Shown here piece by piece: positions 45,329 through 54,145 of a DNA stretch of 64,000 nucleotides (positions are counted from its first letter, which is position 1; each line of letters begins with the position of its first letter). Origin of the DNA: Sulfurimonas sp. (GTDB lineage: Bacteria; Campylobacterota; Campylobacteria; Campylobacterales; Sulfurimonadaceae). The notes below the pieces were generated by a model. The model made no database searches and had not been told where the DNA came from. It worked only from the letters and a program-made list of their open reading frames with translations. The translations under genes were made by a program, and so were the position numbers. The stretch is taken from contig JAQTZE010000004.1 in the NCBI GenBank assembly GCA_028687935.1, positions 67,875 to 131,874 on the forward strand, in the 5' to 3' direction.

Positions 45329-46062
45329 GTGAAATAGAAGCAGCAAGAACTCTAAAAATTAATATACTCAGGTTTGATCCAAACGATCCAAATGATTTTC
45401 CACATATGCAGACTTTTGAGATAGAAGAGTCCGCAGGTATGACACTCTATATCGTCCTCAATGAGATACGTGAGCATCATGATAATGCTTTGATGTTTGA
45501 CTTTGTCTGTCGCGCGGGGATCTGTGGAAGCTGTTCGATGCTTATCAATGGGCGCCCAGGACTTGCATGTCGCACACTGACTTCAAAAATGGATACAAAT
45601 ATCACCCTCGCACCTTTACCTCTTTTTGAGCTTATCAAAGACCTCTCGATACATACTGGAAACTGGATGCGTGGGCTCAATGAGAGACTTGAGACTTGGA
45701 TACATGATAAAGAACACGAGCTTAATGTTGATAAGCTAGAAGAGCCAATGGAACCTGCTTTGGCAGATGAAATCTACGAGCTTGACCGCTGTATCGAATG
45801 TGGCTGTTGTGTCGCAGGCTGTGGTACAATACAGATGAGACCGGATTTTGTCGGCGCTGTAGGGCTCAATAAAATAGCAAGATACCATCTTGATCCGCGC
45901 GATAAACGCAGCGATGAAGAGTATTATGAACTTATCGGTGATGAGAATGGCGTTTTTGGCTGTATGACACTTTTAGGCTGTGAAGATGTTTGTCCCAAAG
46001 ATCTTCCGCTTCAAAGCAAGATAGCCTATTTGCGTCGTATGATGCTCAAAGTTGCTCTATAA
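45325..46062 (+). CDS. frdB: Fumarate reductase iron-sulfur subunit
   Basis: A 245-residue protein with the three expected clusters: [2Fe-2S] in [21 protein letters not shown], [4Fe-4S] in [13 protein letters not shown], and [3Fe-4S] in [17 protein letters not shown]. The remaining cluster cysteine of the [4Fe-4S] set comes from the final CPK motif as usual. It passes electrons between FrdA and the haems of FrdC. The start overlaps frdA; the operon probably ends before gdhA, 26 bases on, although readthrough is possible. Confidence 0.97.
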   Translation: MSEIEAARTLKINILRFDPNDPNDFPHMQTFEIEESAGMTLYIVLNEIREHHDNALMFDFVCRAGICGSCSMLINGRPGLACRTLTSKMDTNITLAPLPLFELIKDLSIHTGNWMRGLNERLETWIHDKEHELNVDKLEEPMEPALADEIYELDRCIECGCCVAGCGTIQMRPDFVGAVGLNKIARYHLDPRDKRSDEEYYELIGDENGVFGCMTLLGCEDVCPKDLPLQSKIAYLRRMMLKVAL

Positions 46063-46088
46063 AATAATATACATTACAAGGAAAATAG

Positions 46089-47444
46089 ATGACGCTAGCA
46101 GAAATAGATATTAAAAAATTTGAGAAGAGCGGCTGTGATGAAAACAAGGTCTTTTATCAGGCGATGGAAGAGGTAATCTACTCAATAGCACCGCTACTAG
46201 AATCCGACCCTATATACTCAAAATACGCTATTTTGGAGCGTCTAGTCGTCCCTGATCGTGTGATAAAGTTTAAAGTGACATGGATGGATGACAATCAAAA
46301 TATTATGGTCAATACCGGCTTTAGAGTGCAGTTTAACAACTCTCTTGGACCCTATAAAGGTGGACTGCGTTTTCATCCGAGTGTCAATGAAGGGATATTA
46401 AAGTTTTTAGGCTTTGAGCAGATACTCAAAAATGCACTTACTGGTCTGCCAATAGGTGGCGGTAAAGGTGGCAGTGATTTTGATCCTAAAGGAAAAAGTG
46501 ACTTTGAGATTATGAAATTTTGCTCTGCGTTTATGACAGAACTTCACAAATACATCGGCCCTCGTATGGATATTCCTGCGGGAGATATCGGTGTTGGAGC
46601 GCGTGAGATAGGCTATCTCTTTGGCGAATATAAAAAGATAACTTCTAAGTATGATGGCGTTTTAACAGGAAAGCCTTTTATGTTTGGCGGTTCGCTGATG
46701 CGTCCTGAAGCTACAGGATATGGCGCTGTTTATTTTACGCAAACGATGCTTGAGATGGAAGCTAAAGAGCCACTCACCGGAAAAATATGTACGGTCAGTG
46801 GTGCTGGAAATGTAGCACTGCATACCATAGAAAAACTCCAACAAATCGGAGCGATTCCTGTATCGTGTTCAGACTCGCAAGGAACAATTTATGATGCCAG
46901 AGGTGTGGATTTGGATCTTTTAAAAGAGCTCAAACTTGTACGCCGTGTCACTCTTGATAGATATGTAGAGACACACCCAGAAGCGAAATATATATCGGTA
47001 GAAGCGTATCCAGAGCATGCGCATGCAGTTTGGGATATCCCTTGTTACGCTGCGTTTCCATGTGCTACACAAAATGAATTGAATGAAATAGACGCACAAA
47101 ATCTTATAGCAAATGGCTGTATTAGCGTGACCGAAGGTGCCAATATGCCATCAACTCCAGATGCGATAGAACTTTTCCTTTCACATCAAATATGTTTTGC
47201 TCCTGCAAAAGCGGCAAACGCAGGCGGAGTCGCTGTCAGCTCTTTTGAGATGAGTCAAAACGCAGCGATGAGTAAGTGGTGCTTTGAAGAGGTGGATGCC
47301 AAACTCAAAGAGACGATGCAGCAGATATGTAAACGTGTTGCACTGACGGCAAAAGATTATGGTGTTGAGGGCAACTATGTAGATGGGGCAAATATCGCTG
47401 CGTTTAAGAGAGTTGCTGATGCGATGATCGCTGAGGGTATTTAG
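46089..47444 (+). CDS. gdhA: Glutamate dehydrogenase (hexameric, probably NADP-dependent)
   Basis: A 451-residue enzyme interconverting 2-oxoglutarate plus ammonia and glutamate. The catalytic motif is QILKNALTGLPIGGGKGGSDFDPKGKSD with the active lysine, followed by MDIPAGDIGVGAREIGYLFG. The Rossmann domain is recognisable by CTVSGAGNVALHTIEKL. The length and the small hexameric type suit NADP use for ammonia assimilation, but cofactor choice is inferred. It follows frdB closely, so it links carbon from the TCA cycle to nitrogen assimilation. Confidence 0.95.
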   Translation: MTLAEIDIKKFEKSGCDENKVFYQAMEEVIYSIAPLLESDPIYSKYAILERLVVPDRVIKFKVTWMDDNQNIMVNTGFRVQFNNSLGPYKGGLRFHPSVNEGILKFLGFEQILKNALTGLPIGGGKGGSDFDPKGKSDFEIMKFCSAFMTELHKYIGPRMDIPAGDIGVGAREIGYLFGEYKKITSKYDGVLTGKPFMFGGSLMRPEATGYGAVYFTQTMLEMEAKEPLTGKICTVSGAGNVALHTIEKLQQIGAIPVSCSDSQGTIYDARGVDLDLLKELKLVRRVTLDRYVETHPEAKYISVEAYPEHAHAVWDIPCYAAFPCATQNELNEIDAQNLIANGCISVTEGANMPSTPDAIELFLSHQICFAPAKAANAGGVAVSSFEMSQNAAMSKWCFEEVDAKLKETMQQICKRVALTAKDYGVEGNYVDGANIAAFKRVADAMIAEGI

Positions 47445-47473
47445 AGTAATGCATATAAAAAGGAGTCTTTGAG

Positions 47474-49294
47474 ATGATGAAAAAGTTTCTATTTCTATCT
47501 GTTTTTTTTGCAAGTTTTCTCTTTGCTGCGGAGATAAAATATTCACCGCTTATTGATCAACAGATTTTGCTTGTTCAGAAAATAAATGATGCCAATATCA
47601 GCAAAAATGATCTCAAATCAATACTTCACGAGCAAAAACTGCTCTATGTCGAAGCACTCGAATATATCATGAGCAACAAAAAAGAGTATCTTCAAGAGAT
47701 AAATCTCTATGATTCAGAGATCTTCGCGCTTGAAAAGATCATAAAAATCAATAAACGCTATGACAATACATACGCCATCTTGCGTGATGAAGTGCAAAAA
47801 AAATCCTACCAACTGCTTCGCTCTCAAAACATGATGATCCAAAATATTTTACTCTCTTTGGATTATACGGACAGTGAGAGTTTCTCTGAAGAGATCAATA
47901 AATATATAGTCAAAAATCAAGAAGAGGTGCAAGCACTCCAAAGCGTGGATTATAGTCCAGTTTTAGCTCTTACAGAAGAGTTTGATACGCTGACTCAGGC
48001 AAAGGAAAATATAAGAGATTTTTACGCTCTTGTGGATATCAACGTAGATGTTATTAACAATATTTATCTCTTTGAAAAGAAGATGTATAGACTTAATAAA
48101 TATTCTAAGTACAATCTTATAGGGACAGTTGTTTATATTAATAAGTTCAAATATGCCAAAGATATCAATTTTATGCTCGAGAATTATGGTCTGAGCATCA
48201 CAAAAATAGTCTTTATTCTCGCGGTCATCATCGGTGTCTTTTTAATTCGATTTTTTATCTATACACTTTTATATAGATATTTTCAAGGCATAGTTTCGAT
48301 AGCAAAATATTCAAACGCAATACTCAAATCAGTGAAAAAAGCTTTGCATCTGCTTTTTGTGCTAGTGGGTATCAATCTTATTCTTTTTATCTACAATGAT
48401 TTTATCAGTGTCGATAGCATCTGCAGATTTTTTAATATCGCCTATATCTTCGTGGCAACATTTATATTCTATCGCATAATCAGTGCAATCGCTACTGTCA
48501 AAATAGATGAGATAGAGAGTGAGAATAAAAATATCAAAAGAGAGATCATCAATATCAGTCTCAAAATAGCCTACGTGGTAATTTTTATCATTGGGTTTTT
48601 GATTATTTTACATCTTGGAGGTATAGACCTCACAGCGATACTCTCAGGTCTTGGAATCGGTGGTTTGGCAGTTGCTTTAGCTGCCAAAGACTCCTTGGCA
48701 AACTTTTTTGGAACACTCTCTATCATCCTCAGCGATACATTTTCCCAAGGTGACTGGATAGAAGTTGATAAACAAGAGGGTGTTGTCGTAGAGATAGGAC
48801 TGCGTGTGACGACACTGAGAACTTTTGATAATGCACTCATCGCGATACCAAACGCAACCGTGGCAAATCAGGACGTAAAAAACTGGAGTAAACGAGAAAT
48901 CGGGCGTAGAATCAAGATGAATATCGGGATAAAATATAGCTCAAAAAGCCACAATATCAAAAACGCAGTAGAAGATATTAGAGAGATGTTATGCAAGCAT
49001 CCTGGAATTGCAACGCAAAATATTACACAAGATTACATCTTTCGAACAAAAACAAGATTGATTTCCAAAGAAGATGCTGCGGGTATCAAAAATATTCTTC
49101 TTGTCTATTTGGATGAATTTACACCTTCGAACATGACAATACTTATCTACTGTTTTTCTAAGTCTGTTGTCTGGGAAGATTGGCTGGAGACAAAAGAGGA
49201 TGTGATGCATAAAATCATGGAGATTTTTGAGAAAAATTCGCTTGAATTTGCCTTACCTTCTCTTTCTGTTTATCAGGAAAACAGAGAAAAATAG
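47474..49294 (+). CDS. MscS-family mechanosensitive channel (large form)
   Basis: A 606-residue protein. A signal peptide (MMKKFLFLSVFFASFLFA) and ~180 residues of helical periplasmic domain precede four to five helices. The pore and beta domain are typical MscS: LTAILSGLGIGGLAVALAAKDSLANFFGTLSIILSDTFSQGDWI, then VVVEIGLRVTTLRTFDNALIAIPNA. It releases solutes under osmotic downshock. The N-terminal extension puts it among the larger MscK/YbdG-like members. The start is ATG 47474 or the next Met after AAAAGGAG. It is followed by a terminator. Confidence 0.92.
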   Translation: MMKKFLFLSVFFASFLFAAEIKYSPLIDQQILLVQKINDANISKNDLKSILHEQKLLYVEALEYIMSNKKEYLQEINLYDSEIFALEKIIKINKRYDNTYAILRDEVQKKSYQLLRSQNMMIQNILLSLDYTDSESFSEEINKYIVKNQEEVQALQSVDYSPVLALTEEFDTLTQAKENIRDFYALVDINVDVINNIYLFEKKMYRLNKYSKYNLIGTVVYINKFKYAKDINFMLENYGLSITKIVFILAVIIGVFLIRFFIYTLLYRYFQGIVSIAKYSNAILKSVKKALHLLFVLVGINLILFIYNDFISVDSICRFFNIAYIFVATFIFYRIISAIATVKIDEIESENKNIKREIINISLKIAYVVIFIIGFLIILHLGGIDLTAILSGLGIGGLAVALAAKDSLANFFGTLSIILSDTFSQGDWIEVDKQEGVVVEIGLRVTTLRTFDNALIAIPNATVANQDVKNWSKREIGRRIKMNIGIKYSSKSHNIKNAVEDIREMLCKHPGIATQNITQDYIFRTKTRLISKEDAAGIKNILLVYLDEFTPSNMTILIYCFSKSVVWEDWLETKEDVMHKIMEIFEKNSLEFALPSLSVYQENREK

Positions 49295-49316
49295 AGTGCT
49301 ACTTCTTGGCACTCTA
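49292..49316 (+). terminator. Terminator-like hairpin after the MscS gene
   Basis: TAGAGTGC and GCACTCTA form a perfect 8-bp stem with a 9-base loop, starting at the stop codon. The downstream sequence is A-rich rather than T-rich, so termination is likely but not certain. Confidence 0.6.
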
Positions 49317-49410
49317 GGATTAAAAAATATTATGTTTCTGCTCCACTAATCATAGTTTCAGACTTTTTTGATAAAATCATCACAAATAAATCAATATAAA
49401 GAAATTTCTT

Positions 49411-50028
49411 ATGGAACAAACACAAGCAAGAGCGAATATCTACGCTCTTTTATCCCGAACATTACTGCAAGAACTTGACGCGGCAACTCTGCAAATCATC
49501 AAAAATGACGCTAATATCATGGAATTTTTGCCAACCTTTAAAGAGTGGAAAGCACTTAGTGAATTCTCAGATGCAGCCCTATTAGAAGAGCATATCAATC
49601 CTGACTTTGTAAACCTCTCTCTTTTACATCTTATCCCGTATGAGACTTTTTATACACGTGAAGATCAGATGATAGAGACAGGTGGAGCAAATCCTGTGAC
49701 AGATATGTACAGTGCTTATGACTTTATGGTGGACTACGAAGTCTCACGTACGATCTCAGCAGATCATATCGGTGTGGAGTATGAGTTTATGCATCACCTT
49801 GCAAAAGCGGAGCTAAAAGCACGCCAAGAAGGCGATACAAACGCAATCAATGAGCTTCAAACAGTCCAAAAAGAGTTTTTAAATAAGCATCTTTTGGTTT
49901 GGGCGCCGATGTATCTCATCAATATGAAATATGAGGCAAGAACGCCGCTTTATTATGATGTGGCAGATATGGCGCTGGAGTTTATCCTAAGCGATAACGA
50001 ATATCTCACTAAAGAGCTTTTGGCATAA
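49411..50028 (+). CDS. TorD-family molybdoenzyme chaperone
   Basis: A 205-residue all-helical protein with the TorD/DmsD pattern: RANIYALLSRTLLQELD at the N-terminus, LIPYETFYTREDQMIETGGANPVTDMYSAYDFM, GVEYEFMHHLAKAEL, and LLVWAPMYLINMKYEARTPLYYDVADMALEFI. Such proteins guard molybdenum cofactor insertion and Tat export. In Campylobacterota they usually serve formate dehydrogenase. Its stop overlaps the polyferredoxin start (TAATG). No molybdoenzyme is in the window, so its client is elsewhere. Confidence 0.87.
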   Translation: MEQTQARANIYALLSRTLLQELDAATLQIIKNDANIMEFLPTFKEWKALSEFSDAALLEEHINPDFVNLSLLHLIPYETFYTREDQMIETGGANPVTDMYSAYDFMVDYEVSRTISADHIGVEYEFMHHLAKAELKARQEGDTNAINELQTVQKEFLNKHLLVWAPMYLINMKYEARTPLYYDVADMALEFILSDNEYLTKELLA

Positions 50029-51131
50029 TGTCACTTATCCACTTAGAAGCTAGCAAGTGTGTTCGCTCCTTGAGCGTGGAGAGTGAATGCAATAAATGTG
50101 AGCTAGTCTGCCCAACTGGGGCAATAGTCATAGGCAAAAATCCACTTCCTTCTATAAACTTTTCTGCTTGTGTGAGTTGTGGTGCCTGCCATGGAATCTG
50201 CCCAAGTGAAGCACTTGGTTTGGAGAACTTTCATGCGACAGATTTTTTCTTTGACTTTATAGAAGAGAAAGAGGCACATCTTATCTCGTGTAGAAAAAAT
50301 GTTCCTTGTATCGCTGCCTTAAGTGTCGAACATCTGATCTCTATCGCGGTACTGAAAAAAGAGTTAGTGCTTGACACGGGCTATTGTCACAGCTGTGAGA
50401 TCGCTTCGACTTGCTACAAACAGATAGTGCAAAACGCAGAAGAGGCGACTTATCTGCTTGAAGCGATGGAGAATGATGCAACTCTCAGACTTGAAGATAT
50501 CTCCTATGTAGATGAGGCAAAACCAAGTGAGAGACGTGACTTTTTGAGCGCACTCAATCTCAAAACAGTAGGAAAAGTCAAAAAGAGTTTTGAGGATGAG
50601 GTGAAGAAGGCGAGTGATGAACTCACTGAACACACTCTGCAAAAAACGGATATCGCACTCCTGAAGAAAAAGCATATACCGCAGAAAAGAAAGATCTTTT
50701 TTACGGCGATAAAACGCGTCGAGAAGCCATCGCAGTTTCATATTGTAGATGCTTCTGAGGTGAGTTTTACTTCACAAAAGATTATGGATGAAAGTTTGTG
50801 TACGGCGTGTCAGATGTGCTACCGCGTTTGTCCTACTGGCGCGCTAAGCTCTGATATCAAAAACTCGAAGATAGATTTTGATCCATTTTTGTGTATCAAA
50901 TGCCATATCTGCCATGATGTTTGTGCACCTGAGGCACTCACACTCTCTGGCGCCTATAATGTCAAAGAATTTTTTGAACCAAGTGTCGTCAATCTTATCT
51001 CTTTTAAAGTCAGAAGATGTGATGAGTGCGATATGATATTTAGCACAAATACACCGCAAAGACTCTGCCAAAGATGCAAGGTCGAAGAAGAAGAAGCTCG
51101 CTCCCTTTGGGGCATAACAGAGGATATGTAG
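50028..51131 (+). CDS. Polyferredoxin-like 4Fe-4S protein with C-terminal Cys ribbon
   Basis: A 367-residue cytoplasmic protein with four 4Fe-4S motifs in two pairs. The N-terminal pair is CNKCELVCP (with an upstream Cys) and CVSCGACHGICP; the C-terminal pair is CTACQMCYRVCP and CIKCHICHDVCAP. Other cysteines (CRKNVPC, CHSCEIASTC) occur between, and the end has a zinc-ribbon-like CDEC ... CQRC. The middle (~165-240) is charged and helical. It probably carries electrons or helps mature formate dehydrogenase. It is coupled to torD upstream and separated by one base from the next gene. Confidence 0.87.
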   Translation: MSLIHLEASKCVRSLSVESECNKCELVCPTGAIVIGKNPLPSINFSACVSCGACHGICPSEALGLENFHATDFFFDFIEEKEAHLISCRKNVPCIAALSVEHLISIAVLKKELVLDTGYCHSCEIASTCYKQIVQNAEEATYLLEAMENDATLRLEDISYVDEAKPSERRDFLSALNLKTVGKVKKSFEDEVKKASDELTEHTLQKTDIALLKKKHIPQKRKIFFTAIKRVEKPSQFHIVDASEVSFTSQKIMDESLCTACQMCYRVCPTGALSSDIKNSKIDFDPFLCIKCHICHDVCAPEALTLSGAYNVKEFFEPSVVNLISFKVRRCDECDMIFSTNTPQRLCQRCKVEEEEARSLWGITEDM

Positions 51132-51132
51132 C

Positions 51133-51891
51133 ATGATGAATAATGCAAATGAGATATCACGCCAGACAAAACTCTATGGATACATAGGTGAACATGCAGG
51201 TGCAAGCAGATTTTCTGCTGTGATAAATAAAATGTTTAAAGAAAACGCAGACGATGCAATGATGATACCGATGAATATACGTGCGGATGATTTGTATTTT
51301 ACAGTCTCAAATATGCGCCAGTCGCATTTAAATGGCGCCGTAATATCAAGTGAATATACACAAAGTGTTGTCGAGATACTCGATGAAGCGTCACAACTGG
51401 TCAAACGCAGCGGTATGTGTGATATCATCTATAAAGAGGATGCAAAACTTCGAGGTGATATCTTTAGTGTTCGGGCTTTAAATGAGCATCTTAAAGATCT
51501 CTTTGCTTCAAAGATAGCGATAATAGGAATAAACCCTTATGCCAAAGCATTTTCGTTTTTGGCTTGTGGTTTTCATGTCAGCTATTTTCATGAAAATCTC
51601 GAAGAGTTGATGGCGTTTACAGAGGAGCTTGAGATACAAAACGCAGACCTTAATCGTCTCGCGTCTGGGATGTCTGTGGATCTTTCTGCTTTTGACGTGG
51701 TTTTAGATTTTTCAGAGATGATGCATTTTGAGATGATAGAAAAACTACCAAAACATAATATTGATATGAAAAACGAGAAGCAGTTCTCAGCACTAAAACA
51801 AAGAGCAACAGAGCTTGGCGCGAGCTATACCAGTGCAGATATGATAATAGAAAAACTTTGTACAACAGCATACAGAGCAATAAAAAAATAA
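51133..51891 (+). CDS. Shikimate dehydrogenase-like protein in a formate dehydrogenase accessory cluster
   Basis: 252 residues. The N-terminal half (KLYGYIGEHAGASRFSAVINKMFKENADDAMMIPMNI, then TVSNMRQSHLNGAVISSEY) follows the AroE substrate domain, with a Rossmann-like second half (LFASKIAIIGINPYAKAFSFLACGF). The AroE catalytic lysine and the Asn-Val-Thr-x-Pro-x-Lys loop are not preserved, and the NADP-binding GxGGxx motif is only IGINPYAKA. So it is unlikely to be the biosynthetic enzyme. Its place after torD and the polyferredoxin suggests a repurposed accessory role. The assignment is by my own motif alignment. Confidence 0.6.
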   Translation: MMNNANEISRQTKLYGYIGEHAGASRFSAVINKMFKENADDAMMIPMNIRADDLYFTVSNMRQSHLNGAVISSEYTQSVVEILDEASQLVKRSGMCDIIYKEDAKLRGDIFSVRALNEHLKDLFASKIAIIGINPYAKAFSFLACGFHVSYFHENLEELMAFTEELEIQNADLNRLASGMSVDLSAFDVVLDFSEMMHFEMIEKLPKHNIDMKNEKQFSALKQRATELGASYTSADMIIEKLCTTAYRAIKK

Positions 51892-51911
51892 TTAAATAAA
51901 GGATAAAGAGA

Positions 51912-52418
51912 ATGAATAGAGATGATTTAGGTGATTTGAGAGTCGAGTTTGATAAGTTTGTACGTGAGAAGTGTTCGCTTGAGCAAGATGAAGGGGCAAA
52001 CCAAAATCCTGATGCAGGAGACAAAGAAGATGAAGAGCCAGTTCCACAATTTGTCGATGCACTGACGGTAAAACTTTTAGCACCTGCGCACAGTGGCGTT
52101 TATCTCTCTCGTTTGGATATCAAACGCATAGCAGAAGCAATCGATGAGTCACTGCCGATAAAAGAGCGTCTAAAAATGGTCCGCGCACTCTTTCGTCATA
52201 CGACAAAAAAAGAGTATCTTCAAAGTGCATTTGCTGAGATAAACAAACATATCAACGGACGTATCTTTATCTATGAAGAACTATCAGAAGCGTTTCCAGC
52301 ATCAAAAAGTCACTTTGATAATCATATAAGTAAAGCGAAGAAAACGATGAGAATGTTTGAGACGATTGTAGAAGATTTTGAAGAGATAGAGCCTACGAGC
52401 GACCCTTTACTCATTTGA
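51912..52418 (+). CDS. Unknown protein, last gene of the torD cluster
   Basis: A 168-residue acidic protein. An N-terminal disordered acidic stretch (LEQDEGANQNPDAGDKEDEEP) is followed by a helical domain (LSRLDIKRIAEAIDESLPIKERLKMVRALFRHT, ELSEAFPASKSHFDNHISKAKKTMRMF). AAAGGATAAAGAGA precedes the ATG. It has no membrane helix or enzyme motif. It follows the AroE-like gene by 20 bases and likely belongs to the same accessory operon. A palindrome (GGGAAT...ATTCCC, 52425-52446) lies beyond it, at the end of convergent pgpA. Confidence 0.7.
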   Translation: MNRDDLGDLRVEFDKFVREKCSLEQDEGANQNPDAGDKEDEEPVPQFVDALTVKLLAPAHSGVYLSRLDIKRIAEAIDESLPIKERLKMVRALFRHTTKKEYLQSAFAEINKHINGRIFIYEELSEAFPASKSHFDNHISKAKKTMRMFETIVEDFEEIEPTSDPLLI

Positions 52419-52433
52419 GTTTTTGGGAATCGC

Positions 52434-52940
52434 TTATAGCATTCCCGATAACTGTAGATATCCCTGCCATAGAACAGCACTGAGTATCCCTGCAGCAAAA
52501 CCTGCAATGATATCATCACCCATAACTCCCACTCCGCCTTTTGCTTCACGATCAATACGACCGATTATAGAAGGTTTTGTGATGTCAAAATATCTAAAAA
52601 GTACAAAAGATAAAAGCGACTGGATTAAAAATCCATTCTCGTAAGCAGTCACTTCAGAGAAGCCTACACTCATAGCCGGTGCAACACTTAGTGCAAACCA
52701 CATCCCTGCAAGCTCATCTATAACAATGCTCTGATGGTCATGACTGCCCGTTTGCTCTTCATATTTATTTATCTGTTTGATAGCGATGATGCTAATGAGT
52801 GAAGTAGCCAAAAAAAGCGTATATGCATCAAAGTAGATAAGAATCAGCATACCAAGTGGAAGTGCGACGAGTGTTCCCACAGTCCCTGGTACTTTAGGTG
52901 AGAGACCACTGTAAAAAAGGGTTAAAAAAAATCTATTCAT
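52434..52940 (-). CDS. pgpA: Phosphatidylglycerophosphatase A
   Basis: A 168-residue membrane protein with PgpA motifs: LFYSGLSPKVPGTVGTLVALPLG at the start, HDHQSIVIDELAGMWFAL with the metal-binding acids, and FRYFDITKPSIIGRIDREAKGGVGVMGDDIIAGFAAGI. It removes phosphate from phosphatidylglycerophosphate to make phosphatidylglycerol in the inner membrane. It is the last gene of the minus-strand set ispDF, HP1021-type regulator, ATP sulfurylase, pgpA, an order I recall from Campylobacter jejuni (Cj1607-Cj1610). Confidence 0.94.
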   Translation of the reverse strand: MNRFFLTLFYSGLSPKVPGTVGTLVALPLGMLILIYFDAYTLFLATSLISIIAIKQINKYEEQTGSHDHQSIVIDELAGMWFALSVAPAMSVGFSEVTAYENGFLIQSLLSFVLFRYFDITKPSIIGRIDREAKGGVGVMGDDIIAGFAAGILSAVLWQGYLQLSGML

Positions 52941-52954
52941 TGCGTTTTGCTCTC

Positions 52955-54145
52955 TTATGTCAGTGAAGTTGTCTGATACATCTTCATAAATTCTAGGTAA
53001 AAATCTTTTTCAGTATGCTCTTCCAATAGTCCACCAGCAGGCAGTAGGTGGTAGTAGAGTTTTTCTAAGTTTTTAAAGCGGTTTGGAATCAGCTTTGAGA
53101 GTATAAACGCAGAGATCTCTTTTCTGATAAGTACAGCTGGAGGGAGTATTCCAAGCTCTAAGAGTTCGAGAATAGAGTCTGAATGATACGATATCTGGTG
53201 GTGTTGCCCATGCGGACAGCTTGATCTTGAAACAAGTGTGCGACACTTATCACAGTAGACATATTCGCTTGATATTTTGATCTCCATATCGATCCCGACT
53301 ACTTTATCGATGATAGATTTATTGGAGTTGCAGTCATAAAACATACCAAGGCCGGCATGATTTCGTCCTACTGTCATTCTGTCACATCCATAGTTACTTG
53401 CGACAATAGCATCTATAATGATTTCATTGTAACCTGCAAAAATATAGCTGTTTTCAAGAGGAACGATAACAACACGGTTTTTTGGGAGATAATGATTTAT
53501 AAAAAATTCCAAAGATTCTTTGCGTATTTCATAATTGAGGTTTTGGTTGTTGTAGGGTTTGAGTAAAAAGATGACAAGTAAATCTGTTGTATCAAGTGTA
53601 TCACGGATAAGTCGTTCATGTGCTCTATGTAGAGGATTTGCAGCCATAAAAAGAGAGCTTATATGTTTGGCATTCATAAGCTCTTTGGCTTCTTTGATAG
53701 CTTTTACATTTTCATTTTTTTTTGGATTAGACAAAGTGTATTCACCACAAAGTGCGAGTTTTCCAAGTCTTTTTATTGTATTCATGACGCCAGGATGACC
53801 TAAATCATCTGTTCCATAAATATGTTTTGTTCTCTCACTCGGCTCTATCTCAAAAACTTCATCAACGATAAGCGTTGCAAAAGCTTCATTATTACAAATG
53901 ATATCGACAGTTTCACCGGGAATAAGAGATTTGAGGACTTGATGATTCATCTTGCCCGAAGGTGCCAAAATAAAGGGAAAAGGAAAAGAGCGGCCATTGA
54001 CAAGTGAAGTCTCTAGTACGACTTTAGACTCAGCCTCTCCCATGAGTTTTGTGACAGGATAGAGCAGACCATCTTTTACAAGTTCAAGTACAGAGGCTGC
54101 TTCTTTATCAATAAGGATTGTTTTATTTTTTCTTGATGATGTCAT
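52955..54145 (-). CDS. sat: ATP sulfurylase (sulfate adenylyltransferase), single-domain
   Basis: A 396-residue protein of the monofunctional Sat family. The HxxH nucleotide motif is in FMAANPLHRAHERLI, and the second motif is MTVGRNHAGLG. A Cys/His cluster CDKCRTLVSRSSCPHGQH is similar to the structural zinc site of some bacterial ATP sulfurylases (CxxC-x8-C then His). It makes APS from sulfate and ATP, or ATP from APS in sulfur oxidisers; direction is not decidable. No APS kinase domain is fused and no APS reductase is nearby. Its start overlaps the end of the regulator gene by 23 bases. Confidence 0.87.
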   Translation of the reverse strand: MTSSRKNKTILIDKEAASVLELVKDGLLYPVTKLMGEAESKVVLETSLVNGRSFPFPFILAPSGKMNHQVLKSLIPGETVDIICNNEAFATLIVDEVFEIEPSERTKHIYGTDDLGHPGVMNTIKRLGKLALCGEYTLSNPKKNENVKAIKEAKELMNAKHISSLFMAANPLHRAHERLIRDTLDTTDLLVIFLLKPYNNQNLNYEIRKESLEFFINHYLPKNRVVIVPLENSYIFAGYNEIIIDAIVASNYGCDRMTVGRNHAGLGMFYDCNSNKSIIDKVVGIDMEIKISSEYVYCDKCRTLVSRSSCPHGQHHQISYHSDSILELLELGILPPAVLIRKEISAFILSKLIPNRFKNLEKLYYHLLPAGGLLEEHTEKDFYLEFMKMYQTTSLT

